Assembly: GCA_013397435.1 (NCBI GenBank)
Contig: VZRG01001696.1
Span: forward strand, 94,456-158,455
DNA length: 64,000 nt
Source: Erythrocercus mccallii
Lineage: Eukaryota > Chordata > Aves > Passeriformes > Dicruridae
Direction of reading: 5' to 3'
The notes under the pieces: generated by a model
Seen by the model: only the letters and a program-made list of their open reading frames with translations
Databases searched by the model: none
Told to the model about the DNA's origin: nothing
Translations under genes and position numbers: made by a program
Part shown: one piece after another, positions 48,693 to 61,760 of the stretch
Layout of the letters: every line of letters begins with the position of its first letter
Position numbering within the stretch: the first letter of the stretch is position 1

Positions 48693-51600
48693 AACAGCAG
48701 AGGAGAGAAGGGGCACAGGAGAGATACCAAGAGGTCTTGCTTTGACCCTTTGGCGAGATCACAGACAGCAGGAAGAAACCAAATTCTTCCATGAATCATG
48801 AAGTTTTTTGTCAGAACTTTATCAGCTACTGAAGGACCAAAGGACACTCCAAATGAGACCTCTGGCTGAATGTGAAGGTGAAGACCCCAGCCCTGGAGAG
48901 TTCACAGCCCTCCTGCAAAGGGTTGGGGAGCCTTAGGCATTCCTATAGCTCAACGCAGTCCTGCTGCAGGCTCCAGCATGCACAACAGGCACAACAGCTG
49001 AGGCTGTCTTGAAATAACCTTCCGGAGTGCTCTGAGAGCCAGAAACACTTCACTGCCTTATTGTAGGCACAAGGGAGTCCTCAGGAATGAAAGTGCCCAT
49101 TGATGATGTGCCATACCCGGGCAGGCAGTGATCAGAATCCCAAATCAAGGAGGACATTGAGGCAGCCAAGAAGATGCAACCCAAACCTCAGCAGAGCCAG
49201 ATGTCAATCGCAGACAATTTAATTGTGTCTGGAGAAACCAACCACAAAGGCAGTAAAGCCTGCTGATTATAAGCAACAGTGAACAAGCTGACAATGAAAG
49301 GGGTAAACAGGGAAATTTAGAAATTGCAAAGGAGGTTGAAGTAGGTCAGCCTGTTCACACCCAGACTCGCAACTCAAACCACTTGCTAAAGAAAGTGCAT
49401 TGCTTAGATGCAGAGTAATTATCCCAGCTAGAGCAGTGGACATGGTCCCTTCCAGCCTTATCCATTGTGTGATTCTGAGACAGCAAGGACCTGAAGCATT
49501 TACAAGCATCATCAGTATTCCTCCTCCTTCACCCTCCTACCACTACAATCAGCCTCACGCTACAGGGCAAAATGCAGCTGTAAATAAATAATAGGACTTT
49601 GCCAAGCTGTGTCAATGACTACAAAATGTTCCATGGTCTGTAGTTCCCACCTTCACAAGTGTCTCTTTCATTAGGATGGCCATATTTTCGCTCTTAAACT
49701 ATAATCCATCAAACAGTGTGACATCTGCTGATGTGCAGCACAGACTTAACATGCTTGGTGAAGCTGAGAGGATGATCAAGTGTCTCTGCCTTTGGAAAGC
49801 TGCTAATCTGAAAAAAATGAAAAAGAACAAGATGTCCACAGGGAGAACTAAAGAGAGGAGAGGTGGAGTGTCACCCAAGAAAGACAGGCTCGACCAACTG
49901 TAGCCTGCAATGGACTTCATATGAGGCACAAGGATGGGAACCATTTTGGCAAGATGTGCCAGGCCATGTAGGTCACTGTGCATTCTTTTGATGGCCATCC
50001 CCTCACCCTGTGGCATCCTAATATAAATTGCACCTAAACCACTGCATTACAGAAAAGGAAAAGACAGGGAGCAGCATCTTGGCAGGTAACTATGAGTGCT
50101 TTTGTTAGCAGGTTGAAAGTCTGGATGAAAAATTATGTCAATCCAAAAGAGCAGCCAGCATTCCACCTGGTAATTGTCAGTATGTTCAGCTTGATGAGAT
50201 ACAAATGACTTGGAGGAAGCAGAAGCCTCCCATGTGAACATGGTAAGGCCTAATGTGCTGTATCTCCAGCAGAAAGGGGAGAGCAGGGAAAGAAATGCAG
50301 CCAGAAGAAATACTGTAACAGCAACAAACCCTCAAAGCACAGGATGGTGTAACTGATCCCCCCACACAAACATTCAGTCATTTAGGGAATATTCATGAAA
50401 AGTGTGGGCACAGTATTTCCCACGATGCTGAAAGGGAAGGAGTGGAAGGGGGAGTGTGGGAAAGCACTTTGCAGTGACTCTGCTCACTGACATTGAAATG
50501 GAGAGAAAATAGCCTGGAAGTTCCAGGGTGGACAGGGAGAAGGACCTCTGTGTCTGCCCTGAAAGGCAGTCAAGTGGGGCCCTTCTCCCCGAGGCAGCTG
50601 ACTGAGGGGCTCAGATCAGGGCTGTGAAATCCCTCCTGATGCTGCTCCTCACACATCCCGAGTGTTCCAGCACTGCTCATGCCCAAATACCCCAGCAATG
50701 CTCCTATAAGAAATAATTTGTTTCTGAGGCACAGGAGATCTGTGGAGTTATGCAAACAGTTTACAGACTTTTAATGTCAGGCTGTGACCACACATTACCC
50801 ACAGCTTTTTAAAGTCCAATCTGCTGGGATTTTATCACAGCCGGAGTATCACTGTCCTTTCCAACTACCAAAATCTGACTTCTGAAAAGGCCTCCATCTG
50901 TCTCCCATCTTACTCTAATTTACTAAGTTGTGCCATATCCCCATCTGGCTATTGGCTGGAATTTTGTTTTGTTTTGTCCCCTTGAGTTATTCAAGGAGAC
51001 ACAGAGCTGGCTGAGTACATTAGATCCTTATATGCCTCTTAAAGTAGTTGTTGGATTTGTTTGAATAGGGATTAGCTAGATTAAGAATGTTTTCTTTAAA
51101 TTACTATAGTAGCCCACAATTTTCAAATGGTAATTTTGTCCATTATATTGATTTGTATTTAAAGGACTTTGATTTTTTTTACTACAGCACAAAGAAGGAA
51201 GTTAAGCAATGCTCCTGTGAAAACCAACAGTTTTAGAATTTTGTTCAAGACTGAAATAACAGATGCACAAATCCCATTAAAATTCAATGGAAATTGACCT
51301 CACACCTCTGTAAGTTGTTTGAAAAGCCCATTTATTGAACTTCCAGAAGCAGCTTTACACACGTGGTGTTTCTTACCACACATTCTTCATACAATTTCAC
51401 ATACTGTTATTTTGGAGGGAAAAATAATCAAAGAGCATTCCTGACACAGCATTACTGACATGGAAAAGTGGTTCAGCCCTTCTGAAAAGTGCTTCAGTCC
51501 TTTCCTTATCTGTCTTTGTCTCTCTGAAGTGCTGGACCTCAGTTTAGCTATCTTTGCTGATTGCATCAACTAGGTACAGAAGGAAGCCTCAGTGTAGTTT

Positions 51601-52679
51601 ATCCTTCTATCATCTCAATCCCACCTCCAGCCACATCCATTATTTCATCCAAAAAAACCCCGAAAAACTAAGCTTCTGTAGCTCTAACGAGCTTTGTAAG
51701 GAGCCATCCAAGATTCCTTGATCAGAGGGGAGCACTTGGATGGAGGGCTGGTTTCTCAGGATCCCATCCCATTGATCCATCGGCTCCATGCCCAGCCCAT
51801 CCCAGCTGGTGTAACAGCAGCACCTGGTGCGGGCTGTACCCGGGGCTGCTCCATCCTCTCCTGGCTGGTCTTGTGTCTCACTCAGGGAGATGGACATGGC
51901 TTATGCCACTAACTTGCTTTCATAGGAACCCAAGGAAAGCTTAAAGGTGTGCAACTCCCTTCTCCCTCTCAAGATCATCCAGGTGTTGACCCCTCTGCAA
52001 ACCCTTTGCTGTTTATGCCCATCTGTTGGACTTCAGCAGCTCCTGGCATCGGCCTCTGGCACAGTTTGGGTCAGTGATCAAGCACTGGCTGCGTGCAGCC
52101 CCCTCCTACCCTCACTGGCCACAGGGAATACCTAAGCTGAACTGTCAAAAAAGAATGCTTAATTATTTGCTGCCTTTTGCCCAAGTTCTGTGCAAAAACC
52201 ACAGGATTTTATTCTCCTTTCTGGAGGGAACAAGATAGAAGGAAATGAAGTGCTTAGAAACTCTTTTCTTTCCCAGTCATGCTTTGTCTGTCCAAATTAT
52301 TTAGTCATTCTCTGTGCACACTCACTGGGAGAAAAATAGCAGCAATAATAACAATAAAATACCTTAATGAAATACTGTAAAGAGAAACTAATTAATAAAT
52401 GTTATAGTACCCTTTCTGCATGTTTGCTAAATGGCACAATTATTGTCTCTGTGCTGATGGCAGGCGAGTTCAGCCTCCCCTCAATGTGTAACTACCACCA
52501 ATTTTAGAATCTGTAAAGGATAAAGTGTTCAGTAATTTTCCCTTCTGTCTCTTTGTATGCATATCCTAATACATGCAGAGACTCCACAGCTCACATTTTT
52601 GTAAGAATACAAGCAAATATCCTGCCCCAAAAGTTAAACTGAAGCACAGCTCAGCAGCAATCCTTTCAAAAGCTTTTCA
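48693..52679. other. Intergenic sequence, no gene seen
   Basis: Mixed purine-rich unique sequence. Apart from a weak CR1-like scrap at about 49432-49480, nothing is recognised. Confidence 0.55.
49432..49480 (+). mobile_element. Possible degraded CR1 tail
   Basis: GCAGTGGACATGGTCCCTTC followed by CAGCCTTATCC and GTGTGATTCTGAG resembles the last 50 bases of a CR1 copy. Too short to be sure. Confidence 0.35.
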
Positions 52680-53500
52680 ATGGCCTGTTCTCTGCCTTTG
52701 AACACGTCTTTGGCATTCAAGTCCTCGGAAGAGAGGCATTTACTAGTTTGGATCTGCGACATTATCTGGCGTGTGCTCTGGATGTCTCAGGATCTGTGCG
52801 ATCGCACATCACTGCACATCTCACAAAATCAACATTGCTGTGCTCCTGTGCTCACAGTACAACTCTGATCCAAACTCAACTCCTTGTATTGACAGGAGAT
52901 TGGCTTTGGGGTGTCTCACCTAAAATGATGCTCACAGTTTGCCCAGTCAAGCAAAAAAACCCCTCTGAATAAGACATCTACTGTTTAAATTCTGTCTTCC
53001 TTGCTTTAATATGAAAGAACCCCTGACATTTTATGATCAAGCAGGAATCTATCTGAACGTCTCTGCCTAACATTTCCTCTCCCTCCACTGACGTGCAGTG
53101 TGCTGCAATCCATGCGATTGCCTTTGTCCTATCCAAGAAGGGACTGGGCTTGAACAACGCTGCAAAAAATGCAATGAATTTTGAGAGAATTACTCTGAAA
53201 GTGAAGAAAAGAAACTGAAAAGCATTTTGAGATGTAAGCTATTACGTAAAAGCTCAGCTGTTATTTTTATAACTTTATTAGCCATTATTGTTGATAATGA
53301 TGGAAGTGCTTGCCAGGCTTAGAAAAGGTCATCCTTTCTGCTGCAATAGAATCCCTTTCTGAAGGCTGAAGTCTTTATCACTCCAACTCTGCATTGAATA
53401 ATCACAATAATACATAATCACAATTTCTATAAATCAATGTAAAAGTAGGGGGATAAAAATTATCACTAGCTGGAAATTACCTTGATTGAAACCAATTTAG
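52680..53500. other. Candidate conserved non-coding block
   Basis: 52680-52860 and especially 53080-53340 look like conserved regulatory DNA: repeat-free, balanced, with ATTA/TAAT cores and the string ACTTTATTAGCCATTATTG. No open frame with recognisable peptide. Conservation was not measured. Confidence 0.25.
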
Positions 53501-55330
53501 GTTTGAGGAAAACAGAAATTGAAAGGAAAACAGACTAATTCAAGCCATTTGCTGATTTTGAGTCCAGGTAACCTCAATAGCTTTCAAACTTACCACCCAA
53601 TTTAACCAAATGTGACAGAGGGCCAAAGATGTCTAAGACAGACATTTCCTGTGGGTTGCATGAAAGCAGGAAGGTGGATGGAAAAGACCTTATTAATATT
53701 CCCAGCTGAGGGAAAGGGTACAGTGTGGGCATAAGTGCTATTACACAGTACAAATTCCTCTTAGGTGCTCAGCCTTAAGCCATGAATCTGTAGGAAACCA
53801 GGTCTCGCTGGATCTTGTCTTCAAACACTTCTTTGTTATTCTCTCTTGATAGCAAACCCAGTAACCTCCTAAGTAAAGATTTGAATTGTAGATGACAATA
53901 TAGCCTGTGCTAGCATGTAAAATGAAACTTTGGTATTATTCATAGCTCACCAAGCCTACAGGGTGTGGTATGACTTTACCCGAAACCTGCCAAGTTTTCT
54001 TTGTGGTGGCACATCTGTTGCCCTGTTTTCTTGTGCAGCAGGAGAGGCATTTTGAAAACAGCTCATTAGTTTATTATTGTTGTCTTCATCCTTTCTGACT
54101 GTCTCAGTCTCCAGTTTAACGCAGCCTCCTTTTGCTTTACCTCATCATTATCTACTTTTTAAGTTGCTTGGCACACAGTTTATGTGCTTGTCCTTTACAC
54201 AAGCAATGCCAGCTCCTCCCTATGAAAATTTCTTAGGCCTGTAAAGATGCTTGTGTGGATCCAACTGCTGAAGGACATTTTACATAACAAAACCAGAAAT
54301 TATTTCTAAAACTCCTCTGGAAACTGGTTAACAAAAAGATTGGTTTTTTCTTCTTTAAGGAAATGGTATTCAAAGTCCAAACCTGTCCCTGTTAAATTCA
54401 GTTCATGAAGCATGAGAACTTTTAGTTCTACATGCTGGGAACTGATTATGAGGCAGCCAAACCCACTTATCTATGTCCTCACTATTTCAGAGGTGACTAG
54501 AATTTGTTTAAATTAAACCTAAAATAAAAAGGTTCAGCAAATATTAATTTGTACTTTATGGGAAATTAGGTTGGATTTGCATCTCAGGCATTTTTTCATA
54601 TCTAGTTAAAGTCTTAAAAATGTCATGGACCTGAAGTTTGTAGACACTCTCTAAATGAACAGGGGAGAATTATTTCAGAGAGTAAATCAGAAATTCATAC
54701 ACGTGAGTAAGCCCTGTGTGTCTGGACCAAAAGGCTTAGTACAGTGGTCCCGTTCTTTCAGCCAATTGGCAATAATTCCTGTGACTCCAGGGCTCCCCAA
54801 TAAACTGCCTGCACATCCTTTAGGGAAGTCCTATGTTCACTGAAATTTTTGACCCAGCAATGCAGAAGAATGAGTTAATGTGAGAATATTGTGACCTACT
54901 CTGGGCAATTTCCAGGTGAGAGGGAGGGTCCATTACTCAGTGTCACTGAAATGGATTCACCTGGCTCTGCTCCCAAGCCTTCCCTTGTAAAATCATGTCC
55001 CTCACAACTCAAAGCAGCCTCACTTGCCAAACAAGTTGAGTGGTGGCAACAGCGCTGCAGCGGCTTCGGTTCTGTCACAGCTTCAACCCTAAATCAGGAG
55101 AGCCGAATGACACTAAATATCTACTTTTAGGCAGCTGCAAATCAGTGAGGGAAAGGTTTCCCAGTGAGCCACAGGCAGCTTGTGTGGCCACCAGTGATTT
55201 ATTTCCTTCCCTTGCACGAAACGCCCACCGCTTCTTCCAGATGCGGTTATGCAGCACATAAAATATCGATGCGAATTAATGTTGGAAAAAAAAACCAAAA
55301 AAAACCAAAACCAACCCAAGCTGAAGTTCT
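53501..55330. other. Intergenic sequence, no gene seen
   Basis: AT-leaning unique sequence; a short A/C-rich tract lies at 55287-55318 (AAAAACCAAAA units). Nothing else recognised. Confidence 0.6.
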
Positions 55331-55570
55331 GGCCATAAAGCTGGGTTTTCCTGCGATGCTGGCCACGGGCTCTTGCAATCCGGAGGCGCGGCACTAGATG
55401 GCAAAGCAGCGCCAGGTTTGGCAGCGCAGCAGCCCGGGCTCCGGCGGAGAGGCTGCGCATCCCTGCCTTGCCCTGCCGCATGCCCTGCCTCCCTCCCGCA
55501 GACCTCGGCCGGCCTCAGAGATCGCGCCCTACACATCGGATGCAGCCCATAAACACCGGGGCTGAGGGGA
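55331..55570. other. Short CpG-rich patch (small CpG-island-like segment)
   Basis: About 240 bases of GC-rich sequence with dense CpGs (GGAGGCGCGGCAC, CTCCGGCGGAGAGG, CCTCGGCCGGCCTC) inside an AT-leaning region. It includes a CTCF-like core. No TATA box, no supported exon on either strand. Confidence 0.5.
55391..55403 (+). promoter_or_regulatory. Candidate CTCF binding core
   Basis: GCACTAGATGGCA fits the central CTCF consensus (CCASYAGRKGGCR) at all but the first position or so, and sits in a CpG-rich patch as many CTCF sites do. The orientation is forward. Motif match by eye only. Confidence 0.42.
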
Positions 55571-58500
55571 CTGTAAGGATGTAGACGTGCCTGGTTTTCT
55601 TATTGCTCTTGCTGGCATTAGTGGCTTGTGCTGCAGTTGCCCTCGGGAGCTTGAGATCCGTACAGGACGAGCAGCCCTCCTCCAAAAGAGATTACACAGC
55701 AACTGGGTGGCAAAATTTGTTTCATCTCCTTATTGAACAAAAAGACATTTACATTTAATAGTCCCAAGTAGAAATACCTCTCCTTTCAATCTCATATCAG
55801 TCTATGCTTTGGATGTGTGAGGAAAGCTATCACCTATGCACTTAAAGTGTGAAATATTTTTATTAGATGTCTGTTCTCCCTTTTCCCTTGTGTGCAGATA
55901 ATACCTGGTTATGCTAAAAGGAGTTACAGAGGGAAAGGTGGAATCCTCAGGATCCAGTTTTGTATCAAAAAACAAAAGCCTTTTAGGTCTAAGTAAAAAA
56001 AAAATCTCTGGGCAGGCCAATAAATCTCTCTCTATTTTTGGTAAGGGAGTGTCATCATTTAATCACTTTCATAACAGGGAGTTAAGGTCATGTCAATAAA
56101 TTCAACTGCAACACCACAAATTATACCATTTAAGGCTTACCTCTGTTCTCCCACCATATCTACCTATTAGACTCCAAAGATCAACTTAAGTTGGACATTG
56201 CGACGTTTACAGTTTCATCAGAAGGGGATATCCAAACTTCTCCACCCTTTCAAAGCTTGTGAACACAGGATTGATGGCAGGAATGCTCCTCCTCTCCCCA
56301 ACAGCTGCATGAGAGTGTATGAAGCTCTGGATGCTAATAGTCATGATGCAACCCTATTGAAGGTGTCTTATGCATGGTCCCCTCCTTGGGAGCAGCTGAG
56401 CCCATGTTGCTGAAACATGATGTTCAAAACTGAGCTTTCACCCAGAAAGTTTTGCAGGAAGCTTTGAACTTTGTCCCTCCCTTTAATTTTTCTCTCCATG
56501 CTTGCTATATTCAGTCCTTCCCCCTCTCCCTTGCCTTCTGTGAGCTGCTGGTGACAGTCCCAAAATGAGTTAGGAACCTCAGAAAACTCTTCTTTTTAAG
56601 TGACAGTGCTCCACCAAGTCCCAAACTTTGCACTTGGGGATAAAAGAGCAGCAGTGAGCCTAAATGGACAGTGCACATACACTGACAGAAGGGTATTTGC
56701 TCTTCGGGGTTGAAAGAAGTCAAGATACATGCCAAATCTAGATTATTTCTACCTTCAGGACAGGATAAGACTAAATGAAAAAAATCCTGCTTTCTGCTGG
56801 TGTGGGCTTTTTATAAGATGCATCATGCTTGTCCTTGGCTATTTAAATAACAGTGTCTCACTCTGTAGAAACCAACTTATAACATGAATGAAAAAAAAAG
56901 CTATGGATCGTGAAGCAAGAGGGAATGGATAATCAATTTTTATCACTAATATTGTGGGTATGACCAATAATTCTGACTGAGTTATGGAAGTCTTTGCTCT
57001 GTGCAGATGTGTCTCCTTTCAAAGCAGTCTCTTTCTGGCACAGCCTTAATAACAGAAAAATGTTGATTTAAACTTATTAAAACTAACATGTATTTTCACT
57101 GTCCAATATATTTCTTCTTAAAATGTAGGAATATGAAATTCTCAGAGGTGAGCTGGCTGTGGGAGGCACAACAATGGATTACAAAAGCTTTCAGCTTTAC
57201 AAACATGGGTTCAAATCAAGCTTAAGTAAGTGACAGGCAAAATGGGGCTATTGATTTCCTTCTAGTCCCATTTGGCTACAGCAAAAACTGGGCACAACAG
57301 TGTCTTAACACTTAAAGGGATGGCATCAGCCAAAAGATAAAGCTGCTGTGGGAGAACATTGCGGTGTTATTTATAGCTATTGAGATTACTGCATCACTTG
57401 AAATTACTAGAGCTGAAAGACATCAGGGAGTAAATTCACATCCCCTCATTTTGGGAGGTGTGCTTGCTTTCTGAGTTTGGCTGTGCTTTCTGCCAACCCT
57501 GTGCCCAAAGCTCCCTTCCAGTTACATGGTAGAGCAGACATGATCCATGTGTGCAGCTCAGGGTGGGAGACGTTTTCCTTGCAACAGGCCTGTCACAGGA
57601 AAAGATTCACACTGAATCAAAAACCCTCTGCTGGCCAGGAACCAACCTGCCAGGCAACCTGCTGATTTTCTTTCCTGCCCATGCACTCATGTAACAAGAA
57701 AGCCCCAAGAGGTCCTTGAAGCGAATGTGGTGGCCAAGGCTGTGTCTCCCTGCAGGTGACAGCTCAAGCCAAGCCCTGCCTTGACTGAGAGGTGTCACGA
57801 GTAGAGCTGTAACTGGGCTGGACTCACAGCTCCACCATGAACTTGTCAGATCAGATCTTAGGGATCCTTCTTCAAAAGCTCCCAGCAGGCACCACCAGGA
57901 CTTGTTTTTTAAACACCTCTACGCTCTTTGGGCGTGTAAGTCAGGTCCAAGGGGCTCAGGAACGAGCACAGGAAGCTCTGTGTAGAGCCTGGTCTGCACT
58001 CTGACTGATTAACACCTGAATGTCTGGCCCAAGGCGACTGACTCAGGACCACTGAAAAAGCCAGGGCTAAAATGCAGTTTCTTGCTCCTGTATTGCTCTC
58101 CTACTTTCCTGATTTAGGTGCACATCTCCTGCTGCTGTTTAAAGACACGGCAAGGCTCAGTGGAAGGTTGTGTGCCTGCCCTCTCCATTTCCTTACATCA
58201 AGGGATTTGTGTCAGAAGTTCAGCATTCCCAAATGTCATTTTGAATGATTTTGTAGTTCTAGGTCAATAAACTGCTTACCATCATAGGGGAACTGAACCA
58301 TGAATTACTCCAGTTGCTACAGTGCATCTTTTTTTTAGCCATGTACATAGAATGAGCAGTTCAGGATGATTCTCAATAGCCCTACATTTTCTAATTCACA
58401 TTTTTAATTAAATATAATTTTCTTTCTTTTGTTTCTGAATGGGCATGCTGTGTCGCTCAAGGACCACCAAGACAAGAGTTTCTCAAGACCTCATGTCTGC

Positions 58501-60579
58501 AAAGCTCTGCTCTTGTTGCAGAGAAGAAAATATCAGAGAATAGTGAAATAGAAGGGCAGAGAGCAAGAACCGTTCTCTGTGTGTTTTTTTCTTTTTTTGG
58601 TTAAATTACAGGGATAAACATCATATTAATTCAAAGTCTCTTTGTAGTGACCTCTCTTCAACATTATCTGAAGATTATGTTCATTTCTTATTTAGTGAGG
58701 CTCCACTTCAGAGGAGGAATGGAGTGAAAACCGCTCCCAATCCAGGGAATGAATCCAATTCCAGGATGAGAATAAAATATTTGCTGATGATACTGTCTCC
58801 AGTGTAGTAGGAAGCAGTAGTATGTGGTATGTACTTTCCCACATACAGGAAGGGTGGATTCGTAATCCTCTGAAAATTATTTAAAACAATGCAGCATTAT
58901 GTTATATACTCATATATCATTTCCTTGATGCTGTGGAAGACAAATACCTAGTGATGGCAAAGATCCCTTCTGGTGCCTTGGACTGCTGAATGCTGTATGT
59001 TTCTCTTCTCAACCCACCATTTCCTCCGGTTGGAGGCAAGGAGCACAGTTCATAATTTTTTACCGACTTTCCTAGGTGCGAGCCAGGCACAATGGCTATG
59101 ATTTACCTCCCAGTGGTGTCCTTTCCCTTGGAAGCTGAGGAGCAGCCAGCTTTTGTTGTGAATCCCTCTCAGCCCTTCACCCCACAGTAGGGACGGGAAG
59201 TGTGGCAGCTCGTCTGCTCGCTCCCATTCCTTCCTGCAGGCACCACGTTATATATCCCTCACAAGCCTGGCCACAGCTTTCAGAAACATCCAATAAATCA
59301 ACAGTTAAAAGGGAAGAGTAGACATGGGGAGCAGGTGCTTATTATGTGTGCATCTCTGGAGAAGAATAACCCACAGTGTATTTCCATGCCCATTTGAAAT
59401 GGAATACGACCATGACCCTGCAAGTGGCTCTGCTTGAATTGTTCCTGGCATGATGTTTTACTCCTAATATTTTCATTGTCTGCCTCCATCAGTTTTACCT
59501 CCCACTGTAGCATTAATTTTGTATGTGAATATGGAGGCTGTGCTTTAAATAATACAGCATATGCTTTTTATTTGCCATGTAGAATAATATTTTTTTGGCT
59601 GATTTATGTTCCACCTGGACAAAATTATTTTTTATGACNGAGAGGAGAACTCTTGTAAACCAGTGATAATGATGGACACAAAAATCTGCTTTGAAATACA
59701 AATTTACTGCAAAAACAGATTCTCTCCAGCCATGTAAATAAAAAAATTCTGTTGTAATAATTTTAAGGCTGCAAATGCATGTTACTACTGGAGAGAGTAA
59801 TCTTCAGGCTCTTGTGTCATCCCTTACACAATGCTGGGAGTATGGAGAAATTCACTGACAGCTATAAGCTATTCCAGTAGAACAAAATTACACATATGGC
59901 TACAGCATGGATTTAATTTAGCTCTTTTCAGAACTTCATCAAAGCCAGGACAAAACCAGTCTTTCGTTTTAGAGATTTGCCCCAGAACTTCATAGGCTAA
60001 GCTGCCAAATCTACCTTATTTCCAGTTTTCACAAGGATTGTGGAAAAATATGTTACTTGCCATTGAAACAAATTCATTTCAAACACATAATTTGAGTTTC
60101 AATTAAAAAATAATATATGATGTACCTTGTATTTTACAACCCTGAAAAACTGGCAGTATTTTTATATTAATCTATCACCTACAGAAATATGCACTATGAA
60201 TAGATATATTTTAAAAAAAAGTTATATGCAGTCCTTAGTACAACTTTGTTCTGATTTTGACTTCCAGCTTTTGGTGCTTTTTGTAGAGCAACTAAATATT
60301 AATCCTACAAATTCATAATAGTCATAGTGTTCGGGAAGCTCTGGTACTATTTTTGGTTGTAATAGTTGTCTTTAACCACACAGCATTCTCCAGCCAAAAC
60401 CACACTATAATAGGAGTGCTTATAATAAGGACAGATAACGCCTCCATGTCAGCTCTGAACTACAGAGCCAGGAAAAGCAGGATATTCTTTCAGAGCAGCT
60501 TCTTTCACAATACTGAATGTGAAATGAAGAGATAGGACTTTCACGGGAAAATTCTGCTGCTTCTAGTCCCACCCTCCAA
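55571..60579. other. Intergenic sequence, no gene seen
   Basis: About 5 kb of AT-leaning unique sequence, becoming strongly AT-rich at 59.5-60.3 kb. No repeat family or exon recognised. It includes the single unresolved base at 59639. Confidence 0.6.
59639..59639. other. Unresolved base (N)
   Basis: One N in TTTATGACNGAGAGG, an ambiguity in the assembly or a masked variant site. No coding effect is visible. Confidence 0.99.
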
Positions 60580-61060
60580 GTCCCCATCAGACGGCAGAAA
60601 TCCAAGCTGATCTCTTCCCCCCGGCATTTTCTGGCAGCGAGAAGATTTGCTCCTCGGCAGGCCCCCTGCTCCGCACACAGAGCTCTCCCCCAGCCCCTCG
60701 TCCTGCCGTGCCCCCAATTCTCGGAAAGCTCCAGTGACCGCGACCACCTTTGTTCTGCTGCCAAGTGAAGAATTCATCCAGCGAGCCAGGCGCTGGAAAT
60801 CAGTGACTGGTTTTACAACGAGCAATTACAATTTATAGGACTGTATGAACGCGTATTGTATTTGTTTCACCACCTGGACACCTCTGGGCCTTTCAAACCA
60901 AACCAGAGCTGCCGTTTTTGCTCCAGCTCGGCGGGATGAAGGGGCAGCTCCTGCGGGAGCAGCCGGGAAGGGGCGGCAGTGCCAGGAAAGTGCAGTAGAT
61001 GGAGCCGGAGAGGCGCGGCAGAGCCCGCGCGTCACCTGAGGATACCTGCGAGATTTCCCC
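60580..61060. other. GC- and CpG-rich patch
   Basis: GC-rich from about 60580 to 60740 and again from 60890 to 61045, the second part with clustered CpGs, a GC box (GGGGCGG at about 60970) and CCCGCGCGTCACC near 61030. It could be a distal regulatory island or the promoter of an unannotated transcript; no exon can be supported. Confidence 0.45.
60992..61003 (+). promoter_or_regulatory. Weak CTCF-like core
   Basis: GCAGTAGATGGAG matches the CTCF core except that A replaces the usual C near the end. It has the same orientation as the core at 55391 and also lies in a CpG-rich patch. Confidence 0.25.
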
Positions 61061-61334
61061 CTCAGCTAAAGCGGGTTAGAAAATGTGCAATTTAGATTTA
61101 TCAGTTCAGGAGGGAGATTCAGATAAAAACAGTTGAGCTGGTGAGATTATTAAATGCAGAGCCCCATGCTGAGACGATGCTCACCTTACCACGCGCGCTG
61201 GTGAAGGGGAAATAGGGCACCGGCACCCCCTGAGCTGCACCCAGGCGGTCACAGGGGAGCAAGGTGATGGAAAGAGAGGGGAAACGTCGCGGACAGAGAC
61301 CTTCCTCCACCCAGGAACCTCTTCTGGGAGCTTG

Positions 61335-61363
61335 AGATGGGATGGGGGGATGGGGGGATGGGA
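61335..61363 (+). repeat. G-rich short tandem repeat (GGGGGGAT units)
   Basis: GATGGGAT followed by two GGGGGGAT units and GGGAGATG: four G-runs separated by AT, so a quadruplex is possible on the + strand. Confidence 0.7.
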
Positions 61364-61439
61364 GATGCCACCCTTGGGATGGGAACGGCAGAAGCAGCAG
61401 CAGCAATGGTGCGGGTTTGGGTCAGAGTGGGAAGCACAG

Positions 61440-61760
61440 ATTGGTATTTCCCGCTGTCAGCCCCCGCGTATCAGCCCGGTAATGTCACAGAAAGGTGGTC
61501 TCGTGTATTTAATTTTATCAGGTGGAAGAACTCTGATATATGCTGCGCTCAGTTCAGCGCTCCCGTGCAGATTTACTCAGCGCTTTAGCATGCGTGCTGC
61601 CTCGCTGACAGAGATTAAAGGCTCTCCTCAGAGCCCCAGGTATTACGCTCAAACGTATAAATCAGGGCTTAATATATAATATTTGTCCATAAAAATATAT
61701 CACAGTGGCATTCGTTTGACTATCTGCATATTAAATACCATTACAGAAAAGTCCCAAGCT
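61440..61760. other. Candidate conserved non-coding element
   Basis: Repeat-free sequence that changes from CpG-containing (CCCCGCGTATCAGCCCGG; CAGCGCTTTAGCATGCG) to AT-rich with ATTA cores and ATAAAAATATATC. This mixture is common in vertebrate developmental enhancers. Conservation was not measured. Confidence 0.3.
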
